DNA of 5,362 bases from assembly GCA_021734595.1 (NCBI GenBank), contig JAIPIO010000266.1, forward strand, positions 1-5,362. The letters are read 5' to 3'. Within the stretch, counting starts at the first letter, position 1; each line of letters starts with the position of its first letter. Both the position numbers and the translations under genes were made by a program. The DNA comes from Kiritimatiellales bacterium (lineage in GTDB: Bacteria; Verrucomicrobiota; Kiritimatiellia; Kiritimatiellales; Pontiellaceae). Shown piece after piece: positions 1 through 4,824 of this stretch. The notes under the pieces are model-generated. The model did not search any database and had not been told where the DNA came from. It saw only the letters and a list, made by a program, of their open reading frames with translations.

Positions 1-897
1 CCACGAAATGCCATCCTCCGAGAAGGCGACATAGATGCCGCTGCGGTCAGGGCTCGACTTAAACTCATTATACGCATTCAGGCAGTAGACCATGACGTAT
101 CTATCAAGGTTGGCGCAGTAGGTGACGTGGGGAAAGATGGCGTCGGCAACGAGGGCTTTCCCGGACAACACGGGTGTGTCGCGGCCGCCAAGGCCGGGCT
201 CAACGAATCCGCCATTGTGGAATTTCTGCCATGCGTCCGCTTTTCCCGCCTCATCGACTGGGCACCGGGCCAGGCAGATCTGCACCCCGCGGCCATCAAG
301 TCGCGAGTGCGACGTGTAGTACATCAAGAGGAACTTTCCGGACCGGTCGAGCGTGACGCTCGGTTCCCCCACCCCTTGGTCTGTATGGCCGTCCAAATCC
401 TTACTGCGGCTGTCCGTCAGAACGGGCCCGACCTTGCCGAACGAAGCCCCGTCATCATTCGAAACAGCCAGTCCGATGCTGCAATAAAAGCCCTGCACGT
501 TGTTGGCGCGGATGCGTGGCATCCCTTCGTGGTCCTCGGCATGGTAGAAGGCCAGCAGCTCCTTCGCGCCGGCCCGATACACTCCGCTCACGCCGGCGTA
601 GCCGTTGTCAAAGGTTCCGGCTTCCCCCGGAGAAAGCACGGTTCCCACAACCCGGAGATGGAACATATCCTTGCCGTTCAGCAACACCGTCTTTCTCCCG
701 GCAGTAACCAGTACACGGCACTCGGATGCGCGTTCAATAACGCCGAGCCGCTCGTCGGGAAAATAGCGTAGTCCCTGCTCGCGGTCCCCCAGCACCGTGA
801 CCCGCTGCCCGAGCTCAATCGAGACCGCGTGTTGTTCCTTGGCAACAGAACTGCCCAACAACAAACCCGCGCAGGCCATTGGCAACCATTTACTCAT
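1..897 (-). CDS. Secreted beta-propeller glycosidase-like protein, C-terminus outside window
   Basis: The frame opens at ATG 897-895 and runs without a stop to base 1, giving 299 residues of a longer protein. The start is supported by a strong Shine-Dalgarno (GGGAGG about 6 nt upstream) and a signal peptide: MSKW, a hydrophobic stretch at residues 5-18, and likely cleavage after SVA19, so the product is probably exported. From about residue 96 it reads like a five-bladed beta-propeller of the GH43/GH32/sialidase-like type: FDNGYAG (96-102), FYHAEDH (117-123), an Asp-box-like SNDDGASF (146-153), GVGEPS (175-180) followed by LMYYT (191-195), EPGLGGRDTP (233-242), and SEDGISW at the edge. Candidate acidic catalytic residues include D97, D122 and E178, but this is inference. 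Polysaccharide or glycoside cleavage is likely; the substrate cannot be read from the sequence. Residues 20-90 form an extra beta-rich N-terminal part I do not recognise. It lies 119 bp downstream of the toxin gene, with a palindrome array in the gap, so it is probably transcribed separately. Confidence 0.8.
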   Translation of the reverse strand, partial: MSKWLPMACAGLLLGSSVAKEQHAVSIELGQRVTVLGDREQGLRYFPDERLGVIERASECRVLVTAGRKTVLLNGKDMFHLRVVGTVLSPGEAGTFDNGYAGVSGVYRAGAKELLAFYHAEDHEGMPRIRANNVQGFYCSIGLAVSNDDGASFGKVGPVLTDSRSKDLDGHTDQGVGEPSVTLDRSGKFLLMYYTSHSRLDGRGVQICLARCPVDEAGKADAWQKFHNGGFVEPGLGGRDTPVLSGKALVADAIFPHVTYCANLDRYVMVYCLNAYNEFKSSPDRSGIYVAFSEDGISW

Positions 898-941
898 TCG
901 ATCCCTCCCAAAACCCCATGTTGTCATCTATGGCATTAATC

Positions 942-1008
942 GTCCAGACCTTGGAAGCTGGTTTCCAATGATTGGAACTTTCCGCGCCCGGTTTTCCAGG
1001 CATTGGAA
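942..1008. repeat. Three-box TTCCA-N5-TGGAA palindrome array (element 1)
   Basis: Three 15-bp boxes lie in the gap between the toxin stop and the glycosidase start: 942-956 (GTCCA-GACCT-TGGAA, one mismatch), 963-977 (TTCCA-ATGAT-TGGAA) and 994-1008 (TTCCA-GGCAT-TGGAA). Centres are 21 and 31 bp apart. The middle box is a perfect palindrome with seven-base arms, TTCCAAT-G-ATTGGAA. The same box design recurs at 2591-2626 and 4770-4805. The sequence shows the repeats; their role is unknown. No run of T follows on either strand, so this is not a typical intrinsic terminator. Confidence 0.8.
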
Positions 1009-1017
1009 TCCAATGCC
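999..1017. repeat. Perfect 19-bp palindrome at the end of the toxin gene
   Basis: GGCATTGGA-A-TCCAATGCC is a perfect inverted repeat with nine-base arms and a single central base at 1008. It overlaps the rightmost TTCCA/TGGAA box of element 1, and its last base is the final base of the AbiEii stop codon (TAG, 1019-1017). As RNA it would be a tight hairpin at the 3' end of the toxin message, but a U-tract is missing. It could protect the 3' end or be part of the repeat element. Confidence 0.7.
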
Positions 1018-1676
1018 TATTGCCCATTCCACAAAAAATCGGTGGTTAACTGCTTCGGCTCGAATTGGAGTTCCGGCCGCAGCAAATTCTGGATGTCGGC
1101 AAAGAAATCGGGATGGGCAAGTTTTTCTTCGAGGTTGATCTGGAACTGGCGATTGGTGACGGGGGTGCCGTCCTGTTTCATTATTTGGCGGAATGCATGC
1201 ATAACGCGCGGCCAGTCGATATCGGCGTGTTGGTCGGCGTACCAGAGGTCGAAGAGGTCGCGCCCCCTGCGGCGCTGGTAGAGCGCGCGTACCTTGGTGG
1301 CGAGCAGCTCGTCGAGTTCAAACGTGGTAAGATCGACCGAACCCGCAAACCACGGCGAATCGACCGTATAGTTCTTCTTGACCGGGCCGAACACGAATTT
1401 ATGTTCGCGGCAGTTGATTTCTATTTTCAGGCGCATGCGTATAACGGGTTCCACTTCGGTCTCGAACCGGAAGAGCAGCGTGGTGTTACGATCCTTCTGC
1501 TTTATCTTCGGCTGCTCAAGATAGGCAAGAATTTCGCGAAGCCGGTCAATGGCCAGCCCGATGGGTTCGGGGTGAATCTGGACGAGGTCGATATCCTCTG
1601 AATAGCGCGGGGCCGGAGCAAAGTAGAGTTTGTGCAGGGCGGTTCCTCCGCGGAAGGCGAGCGAGTCAGCCAGCAT
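1017..1676 (-). CDS. abiEii: AbiEii-family nucleotidyltransferase toxin, N-terminally truncated
   Basis: This is the toxin of a type IV AbiE toxin-antitoxin pair, a nucleotidyltransferase-fold protein (AbiEii/DUF1814 family) that blocks growth, in characterised relatives by modifying tRNA or related targets. In the 219 residues from ATG 1676 I see the nucleotide-binding GGTAL (10-14), the metal-binding SEDIDL (26-31, D28 and D30), LKIEIN (83-88) and the conserved ELLATKVRALYQRRRGRDLF block (123-142). The core is therefore intact. The usual family N-terminus (about 25-30 residues starting MIP..., ending near ...SRALVEIFSD) is missing. The codons just before ATG 1676 still encode SRALVEIFSDQ (1709-1677), but an in-frame TGA, the antitoxin stop, precedes them, and no ATG, GTG or TTG lies between. 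ATG 1676 has no Shine-Dalgarno. An ATGA overlap start at 1713 exists but reads only MIPRAG before a stop. The gene may be inactivated, or may be translated weakly from 1676 by coupling. The family call is firm; function of this copy is doubtful. Confidence 0.85.
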   Translation of the reverse strand: MLADSLAFRGGTALHKLYFAPAPRYSEDIDLVQIHPEPIGLAIDRLREILAYLEQPKIKQKDRNTTLLFRFETEVEPVIRMRLKIEINCREHKFVFGPVKKNYTVDSPWFAGSVDLTTFELDELLATKVRALYQRRRGRDLFDLWYADQHADIDWPRVMHAFRQIMKQDGTPVTNRQFQINLEEKLAHPDFFADIQNLLRPELQFEPKQLTTDFLWNGQ

Positions 1677-1709
1677 TTGGTCGGAAAAGATTTCAACCAG
1701 CGCGCGGGA

Positions 1710-2507
1710 TCATCGCTCGTTTTCCAGCTCGTCGTTGACATGGATCTTCCACCTGCGGTCGACCGGACTCCCGGCACGGTCGGCATTCGGATTGAGCGGA
1801 ACATGGAAAAGCCTGCGCGATGCCAGTGCGGAATGGATGGTATCCGCCATCTTCTTTTCCCCGAATACCGACTCAAGAATATACCCTAGTCTCTGCAAGG
1901 CGGCGGACGGCGAGCCTCCTTCCGCTATTTGGCCAAGCTTTTCCGGTTCGAACAGTTCGGCCAGCTCTTCCAGCACGGGAATAGTGGCCGCAAGGCCGCC
2001 GGACTGCCGCAGGTAGACCAGCAGGTCGATTGCAGTGAGTTCCGGGGAAGAGACGGAAAAATTTCCGGCGGGCGATTTCTTTTTTTCAATCCCGGATTCC
2101 GGCATGGCGGATTTAACCGTGAACAACAACTTCAACCCGTTGCGCTGGACAGGTCGGATAGCGGGTTTCGGGGTGAGGACGAAAAATCCCTGCGGTTGCT
2201 GATGCGCAGCACCATGCAACGCGGCGGCGGAGAGCAAGCCAACATAATAGGGGCGATCAAGATAGTGCATGAAGTCATCAATGAACATTTCCGGCGGCAA
2301 AATGCCCCGGCTTCTGTATTCCGGTGGAACAATCACATAGAACCCATTGCGAATGGTTTTAACGGCTCCGTTGCGAACAAGTCGCTGGAGGCACTGACGT
2401 ATAGCCCCATTCCCGGTATCGAACCGTTGCTCCAATTCATTACGAGTAAAGGAGAACCGCCCAAGGGAAAGCAATTCCTCAATATAATTGTCTAGGTACG
2501 CCTTCAT
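1710..2507 (-). CDS. abiEi: AbiEi-family antitoxin, wHTH transcriptional repressor
   Basis: This is a 265-residue cytoplasmic antitoxin of the AbiE type IV system. Family members neutralise the toxin without direct contact and repress their own operon by binding inverted repeats in the promoter. Residues 1-60 form an N-terminal winged helix (GRFSFTRNELEQRF, then GAIRQCLQRLVRNGAVKTI and GFYVIVPPEY). The central region carries the family signature YVGLLSAAALHGAAHQQPQ (88-106) and SSPELTAIDLLVY (153-165). The C-terminus closes with RRWKIHVNDELE (251-262), as expected, so the gene looks complete. The ATG at 2507-2505 is chosen because it begins just before the helix-turn-helix and directly follows a promoter-like dyad at 2511-2559; the leader is short and has no clear Shine-Dalgarno. 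The toxin frame follows immediately and, unusually, in the same reading frame. It is divergent from the lipoprotein gene at 2652. Confidence 0.92.
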   Translation of the reverse strand: MKAYLDNYIEELLSLGRFSFTRNELEQRFDTGNGAIRQCLQRLVRNGAVKTIRNGFYVIVPPEYRSRGILPPEMFIDDFMHYLDRPYYVGLLSAAALHGAAHQQPQGFFVLTPKPAIRPVQRNGLKLLFTVKSAMPESGIEKKKSPAGNFSVSSPELTAIDLLVYLRQSGGLAATIPVLEELAELFEPEKLGQIAEGGSPSAALQRLGYILESVFGEKKMADTIHSALASRRLFHVPLNPNADRAGSPVDRRWKIHVNDELENER

Positions 2508-2510
2508 TAG

Positions 2511-2559
2511 TTTTCGTTTGCATAATGTATGGATGATCCATTAATTTTGCAAACAAAAA
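2511..2559. promoter_or_regulatory. 49-bp dyad, candidate AbiEi autorepressor operator
   Basis: The sequence is symmetric around base 2535: core ATGGAT-G-ATCCAT (2529-2541), outer arms GTTTGCA (2516-2522) and TGCAAAC (2548-2554), and flanking T4/A4 runs (2511-2514, 2556-2559). In total 20 of 24 arm positions match. It begins four bases upstream of the antitoxin ATG. AbiEi proteins are known to autoregulate through inverted repeats in this position, so this is the natural binding site. That it is the operator is inference. It also lies upstream of the divergent lipoprotein gene and could control both. Confidence 0.65.
2524..2552 (-). promoter_or_regulatory. Predicted sigma70-type promoter of abiEi-abiEii
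   Basis: On the minus strand TTGCAA (2552-2547) and TACATT (2529-2524) are separated by exactly 17 bases, each matching 4 of 6 consensus positions. The palindrome core lies between them, where a bound repressor would block RNA polymerase. The implied transcription start near 2517 leaves a leader of about 10 nt. A weaker mirror-image pair on the plus strand, TTGCAT (2518-2523) and TTAATT (2541-2546), also spaced 17 bp, could serve the lipoprotein gene. Confidence 0.45.
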
Positions 2560-2590
2560 TCAACCTTCCGTGGCGACCGAACCCTCCGCT

Positions 2591-2626
2591 TTCCAATGTC
2601 TGGAAGAATTCTTCCAATCGTTGGAA
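2591..2626. repeat. Two-box TTCCA-N5-TGGAA palindrome element (element 2)
   Basis: Boxes TTCCA-ATGTC-TGGAA (2591-2605) and TTCCA-ATCGT-TGGAA (2612-2626) are 21 bp apart centre to centre with a 6-bp GAATTC spacer. The whole 36 bp is an inverted repeat with 15 of 18 arm positions matching, and its centre (2601-2616) is a perfect 16-bp palindrome. It lies in the predicted 5' leader of the lipoprotein gene, 25 bp before the start, so an RNA hairpin here could affect translation. Confidence 0.8.
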
Positions 2627-2651
2627 ACTGTGCCATACTCCTGCCGAAGTG

Positions 2652-3185
2652 ATGAATAGATACAGGACCATTCTGATATTTGCCGCGGTGCTCGTGATTG
2701 TGCAGACCGGGTGCCGGCGTTTGGCTGTACCCCATCCCGCCCCTTTGGATGAACCGGTGCCGGATCTGATAACCGAGTCGGAAATCGAGAAGCTGCCGCC
2801 TGCAAGTGTTAAGATCGTTGATGCAAAGAATACCGCCCGGCTTGACCGGGTGGAGTTGTCGCAAAAGCAGTCGTTTTATGACCAGTGGCTTTCCAAGATT
2901 GACCGGGAAACGCTTGAAAAATTCGAGGGATCGTATACGCGGGATGATCTCTTTTCCGGCAGCGGCGACGGCTCCGTGGCATTCAGTCTGAACAGTGCGT
3001 GGATACTGAGCAGTTCCAACCTGCCAACGGCGGGACTGCAGATGCGCATGAATCCTGCAACCATGGAATACGAGGTTGTCGGCGGGGAACTTTCCCTGCC
3101 GAAATCCGGTGTGGGCGTGGTCCACGAACGCGACGAGGAGAGCGGGGAAAACAAGACCTACTTCAATATGAAGAAAAACTTCTGA
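2652..3185 (+). CDS. Small putative lipoprotein of unknown function
   Basis: I do not recognise this 177-residue protein. ATG 2652 is preferred over the upstream in-frame ATG at 2529, because the longer reading would translate through the promoter dyad and the palindrome element, while from 2652 the protein opens with a clean signal peptide: MNRYR, a hydrophobic stretch at residues 7-17, then QTGC21. That cysteine fits a lipoprotein acylation site, though Q at -3 makes the lipobox weak; GTG 2649 is an equally possible start. The rest is a proline-rich spacer (22-40), a charged probably helical part (about 42-90), and a C-terminal part rich in Ser and Gly with beta-like segments (about 100-177). 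No catalytic motif is visible. The product is probably anchored in the envelope. It is divergent from the AbiE operon, with the dyad and element 2 in between, and its stop is one base from that of the convergent phosphatase gene. Confidence 0.65.
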   Translation: MNRYRTILIFAAVLVIVQTGCRRLAVPHPAPLDEPVPDLITESEIEKLPPASVKIVDAKNTARLDRVELSQKQSFYDQWLSKIDRETLEKFEGSYTRDDLFSGSGDGSVAFSLNSAWILSSSNLPTAGLQMRMNPATMEYEVVGGELSLPKSGVGVVHERDEESGENKTYFNMKKNF

Positions 3186-3186
3186 C

Positions 3187-4407
3187 TCACTTCAGCAGTT
3201 CCTTCAGCCGGAACCCGACCAGGCAAACATCGTCGTCGAACGCGCCTTCTTCGGCAAACAGGCAGGCCTCGTTGATCAGGGCGGGGAAAAGATACAGTAA
3301 CGGCAGTTCGACATGTTTCCGCGCGGCTTCAATCAGCCGGTTCTCGCCGAACTCCTCTTTCTCCGCGCCGGCCACTTCATAAATGCCGTCGGTATACATC
3401 ACCACGGCGTCGCCCGGCCGGATCATCTTTTCAATCGTCCGGTACTCGGCATTCTCGTCGATCGCCAAGGCCGGACCGCGTAGTGAATGATCGTCCAGCA
3501 ACCAGTGCACATCGTTGTCCGCACTGTCGAAATGCATCGGCATCGGGTGTCCGGCATTGGCAAAGCGCACCCGCCCGGTGGCAACATCCACGATGAGGTA
3601 GCAGGCGGTGGCATACAGGAAAACATCCTCCTGCCGCAGGATGGGCAGCAGCAGTTCGTTCATCCGCGCCAGATACTGCCCCGGATCTTTTTCGAGCGGC
3701 GAGATTTCCTCAACCACGGCGCGGATCAGGGCGGTGCCCAGCGCGGCCCGTACGCCGTGCCCCATGACGTCGCATAGGAATATCCCGGCCTCATGGTCGG
3801 ACAGGCGGTGGACGGAGCAGAAATCGCCGCCCACCATTCCACCGGCGTGGTAGTGATGGTGGAACTTGATGATGCTTTCGCCCAACTCGGCATTTTCGGG
3901 AAACAGCGGGTACGAACTCGGGAAAAAGGTTTTCTGCAGTTCGCCGGCCATGCGGACATCCTCTTCCATCTCCTCCTTGATCCGGCGGATCTCCTCGGCA
4001 TAGCGGGCCGCGCGCAACTCGGCCTCCTTGTGTTTGGTAATGTCCCGGGAGACGCCGAAGGTGCCGATGATCTCGCCCGCGTCGCTCTTCAGCGGCATTT
4101 TGGTGGTGGAGACCCAAGTGACACGGCCATCCTGCCAGGTTTCCTTCTCTTCGATACCGAGCAGTGGTTCCCCGGTCTTGATGATCCGCTGCTCATCCTC
4201 ATAGGCCTGCCGCGCATGTACATCTGAAAAAAGGTCAAAGTCGGTTTTACCCAGGGCATCCGTCGCGGCACCGAGATGGTGCCAGTTCAGGAATGATTTG
4301 TTCACCATGATGAAACGTGATTGCCGATCCTTGAAATAGATATTATCGGAGATGTTATCCATCAGGTTCTGCAACAGAAAACCGGTATCCTTAAATTGCT
4401 CTGACAT
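3187..4407 (-). CDS. PAS domain-containing SpoIIE/RsbU-type serine phosphatase
   Basis: This 406-residue protein has no signal peptide or membrane segment, so it is probably a cytoplasmic sensor phosphatase. Residues 9-127 are a PAS domain (DNIYFKDRQSRFIMVN at 21-36, the downstream GTFGVSRDITKHKEAE at 115-130 with the usual RDIT end). A charged helical linker, likely coiled coil, covers 128-160. Residues 180-403 are a PP2C/SpoIIE phosphatase: MVGGDF (191-196, D195), CDVMGHGVRAAL (212-223, D213), NAGHP (284-288), GDAVVMYTDGIYE (332-344, D340) and DDDVCLV (391-397). The metal-binding aspartates are present. After GGDF it reads CS instead of the common YD, similar to some SpoIIE proteins. Such enzymes usually dephosphorylate STAS-domain anti-sigma antagonists in partner-switching control; no STAS or anti-sigma kinase gene is in this window. 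The start at 4407 has GGGAGG 3 nt upstream and a good promoter behind it. Confidence 0.93.
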   Translation of the reverse strand: MSEQFKDTGFLLQNLMDNISDNIYFKDRQSRFIMVNKSFLNWHHLGAATDALGKTDFDLFSDVHARQAYEDEQRIIKTGEPLLGIEEKETWQDGRVTWVSTTKMPLKSDAGEIIGTFGVSRDITKHKEAELRAARYAEEIRRIKEEMEEDVRMAGELQKTFFPSSYPLFPENAELGESIIKFHHHYHAGGMVGGDFCSVHRLSDHEAGIFLCDVMGHGVRAALGTALIRAVVEEISPLEKDPGQYLARMNELLLPILRQEDVFLYATACYLIVDVATGRVRFANAGHPMPMHFDSADNDVHWLLDDHSLRGPALAIDENAEYRTIEKMIRPGDAVVMYTDGIYEVAGAEKEEFGENRLIEAARKHVELPLLYLFPALINEACLFAEEGAFDDDVCLVGFRLKELLK

Positions 4408-4431
4408 ATTCCTCCCTGCCCATGAATGTTA

Positions 4432-4460
4432 TTAGTAGGCAAACTTCATTCAGGCTTCAA
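4432..4460 (-). promoter_or_regulatory. Predicted sigma70-type promoter of the phosphatase gene
   Basis: On the minus strand TTGAAG (4460-4455) and TACTAA (4437-4432) are separated by 17 bases. The expected start near 4425 leaves a leader of about 18 nt that contains the GGGAGG ribosome site. Each box matches 4 of 6 consensus positions; this is a prediction only. Confidence 0.4.
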
Positions 4461-4501
4461 CGCAAATCAACAGTAAAGAGTTTCCGTTTTTGGTTCAACA
4501 T

Positions 4502-4517
4502 TCCGGACGGACCCGGA
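4502..4517. promoter_or_regulatory. Short dyad TCCGG-N6-CCGGA upstream of slyX
   Basis: Perfect five-base arms (4502-4506 and 4513-4517) flank six bases in the 136-bp divergent gap between the phosphatase and slyX, 26 bp before the slyX start. It could be a small operator or leader hairpin. A poor promoter-like pair overlaps it (TTGGTT 4490-4495 and GGATAA 4515-4520, spaced 19). Chance occurrence is possible. Confidence 0.25.
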
Positions 4518-4543
4518 TAAGCTTCGTGGATCTGGAGGAATAC

Positions 4544-4741
4544 ATGGAAGAACGCCTGATTAAACTCGAAACCCTTTCGGCCATGCAGGACGAAACCATT
4601 GCAAAACTCAACGGGGAGATATACCAGCAGCAGCAGGACATTGCGCGCCTGCGCCGCCGGATGGAAGAGCTTGAGCAACGCCTCGGCGAAATGGAGGAAC
4701 CCGGCGAAATCGGCGGAAACGAAAAACCGCCGCACTACTAA
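4544..4741 (+). CDS. slyX: SlyX-family coiled-coil protein
   Basis: This 65-residue protein matches the SlyX family (about 70 residues) over its whole length: an N-terminal MEERLIKLETLSAMQDETI, a heptad-rich coiled coil to about residue 50 (LNGEIYQQQQDIARL, RRRMEELEQRL), a glycine- and glutamate-rich linker, and the characteristic PPHY end. The start at 4544 is chosen over ATG 4490 because a strong GGAGG lies 5 nt upstream and family homology begins exactly there. SlyX proteins are small, probably oligomeric cytoplasmic proteins; the E. coli gene is next to slyD, but the molecular role is not established. It is divergent from the phosphatase gene and convergent with the HEAT-like gene. No obvious partner is adjacent. 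Confidence 0.88.
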   Translation: MEERLIKLETLSAMQDETIAKLNGEIYQQQQDIARLRRRMEELEQRLGEMEEPGEIGGNEKPPHY

Positions 4742-4769
4742 GCATGCTGCGCACTACGTATTGATCCGT

Positions 4770-4805
4770 TTCCAATAGCTGAAAAGAGATTTCCACCCAT
4801 TGGAA
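4770..4805. repeat. Two-box TTCCA-N5-TGGAA palindrome element (element 3)
   Basis: Boxes TTCCA-ATAGC-TGAAA (4770-4784, one mismatch) and TTCCA-CCCAT-TGGAA (4791-4805) are 21 bp apart centre to centre with a 6-bp spacer, the same geometry as element 2. The outer arms TTCCAAT and ATTGGAA match perfectly; 13 of 18 arm positions match overall. It lies between the convergent stops of slyX (4741) and the HEAT-like gene (4825), and could act as a weak two-way transcription barrier, but no T-run follows. Confidence 0.7.
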
Positions 4806-4824
4806 CCCGATAACCGGCAACCGC

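Noticed and set aside
127..771. Long plus-strand open frame of 214 codons
   Set aside because: It is antisense to the glycosidase-like gene, which has a signal peptide, a ribosome site and recognisable propeller motifs; the plus frame has no recognisable domain.
942..1008. CRISPR-like array
   Set aside because: Units are 15-bp palindromes with 6- or 16-bp gaps and only partly conserved centres; repeat length, spacer size and cas genes are all wrong.
1065..1601. Plus-strand open frame of 178 codons
   Set aside because: Antisense shadow of the AbiEii gene, whose minus-strand protein carries all family motifs.
1929..2495. Plus-strand open frame of 188 codons
   Set aside because: Antisense shadow of the AbiEi gene; no ribosome site or recognisable domain.
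2529..2651. Upstream 41-codon extension of the lipoprotein gene
   Set aside because: It would translate through the dyad and the palindrome element and would bury the signal peptide inside the protein.
3170..3182. GAAG-A5-CTTC stem as a terminator for the lipoprotein gene
   Set aside because: A four-pair stem is too weak, and it is still coding sequence without a following T-run.
4711..4732. CGGCGG-N10-CCGCCG stem at the end of slyX as a terminator
   Set aside because: It lies within the coding sequence (the GGNEKPP region) and has no T-run after it on either strand.
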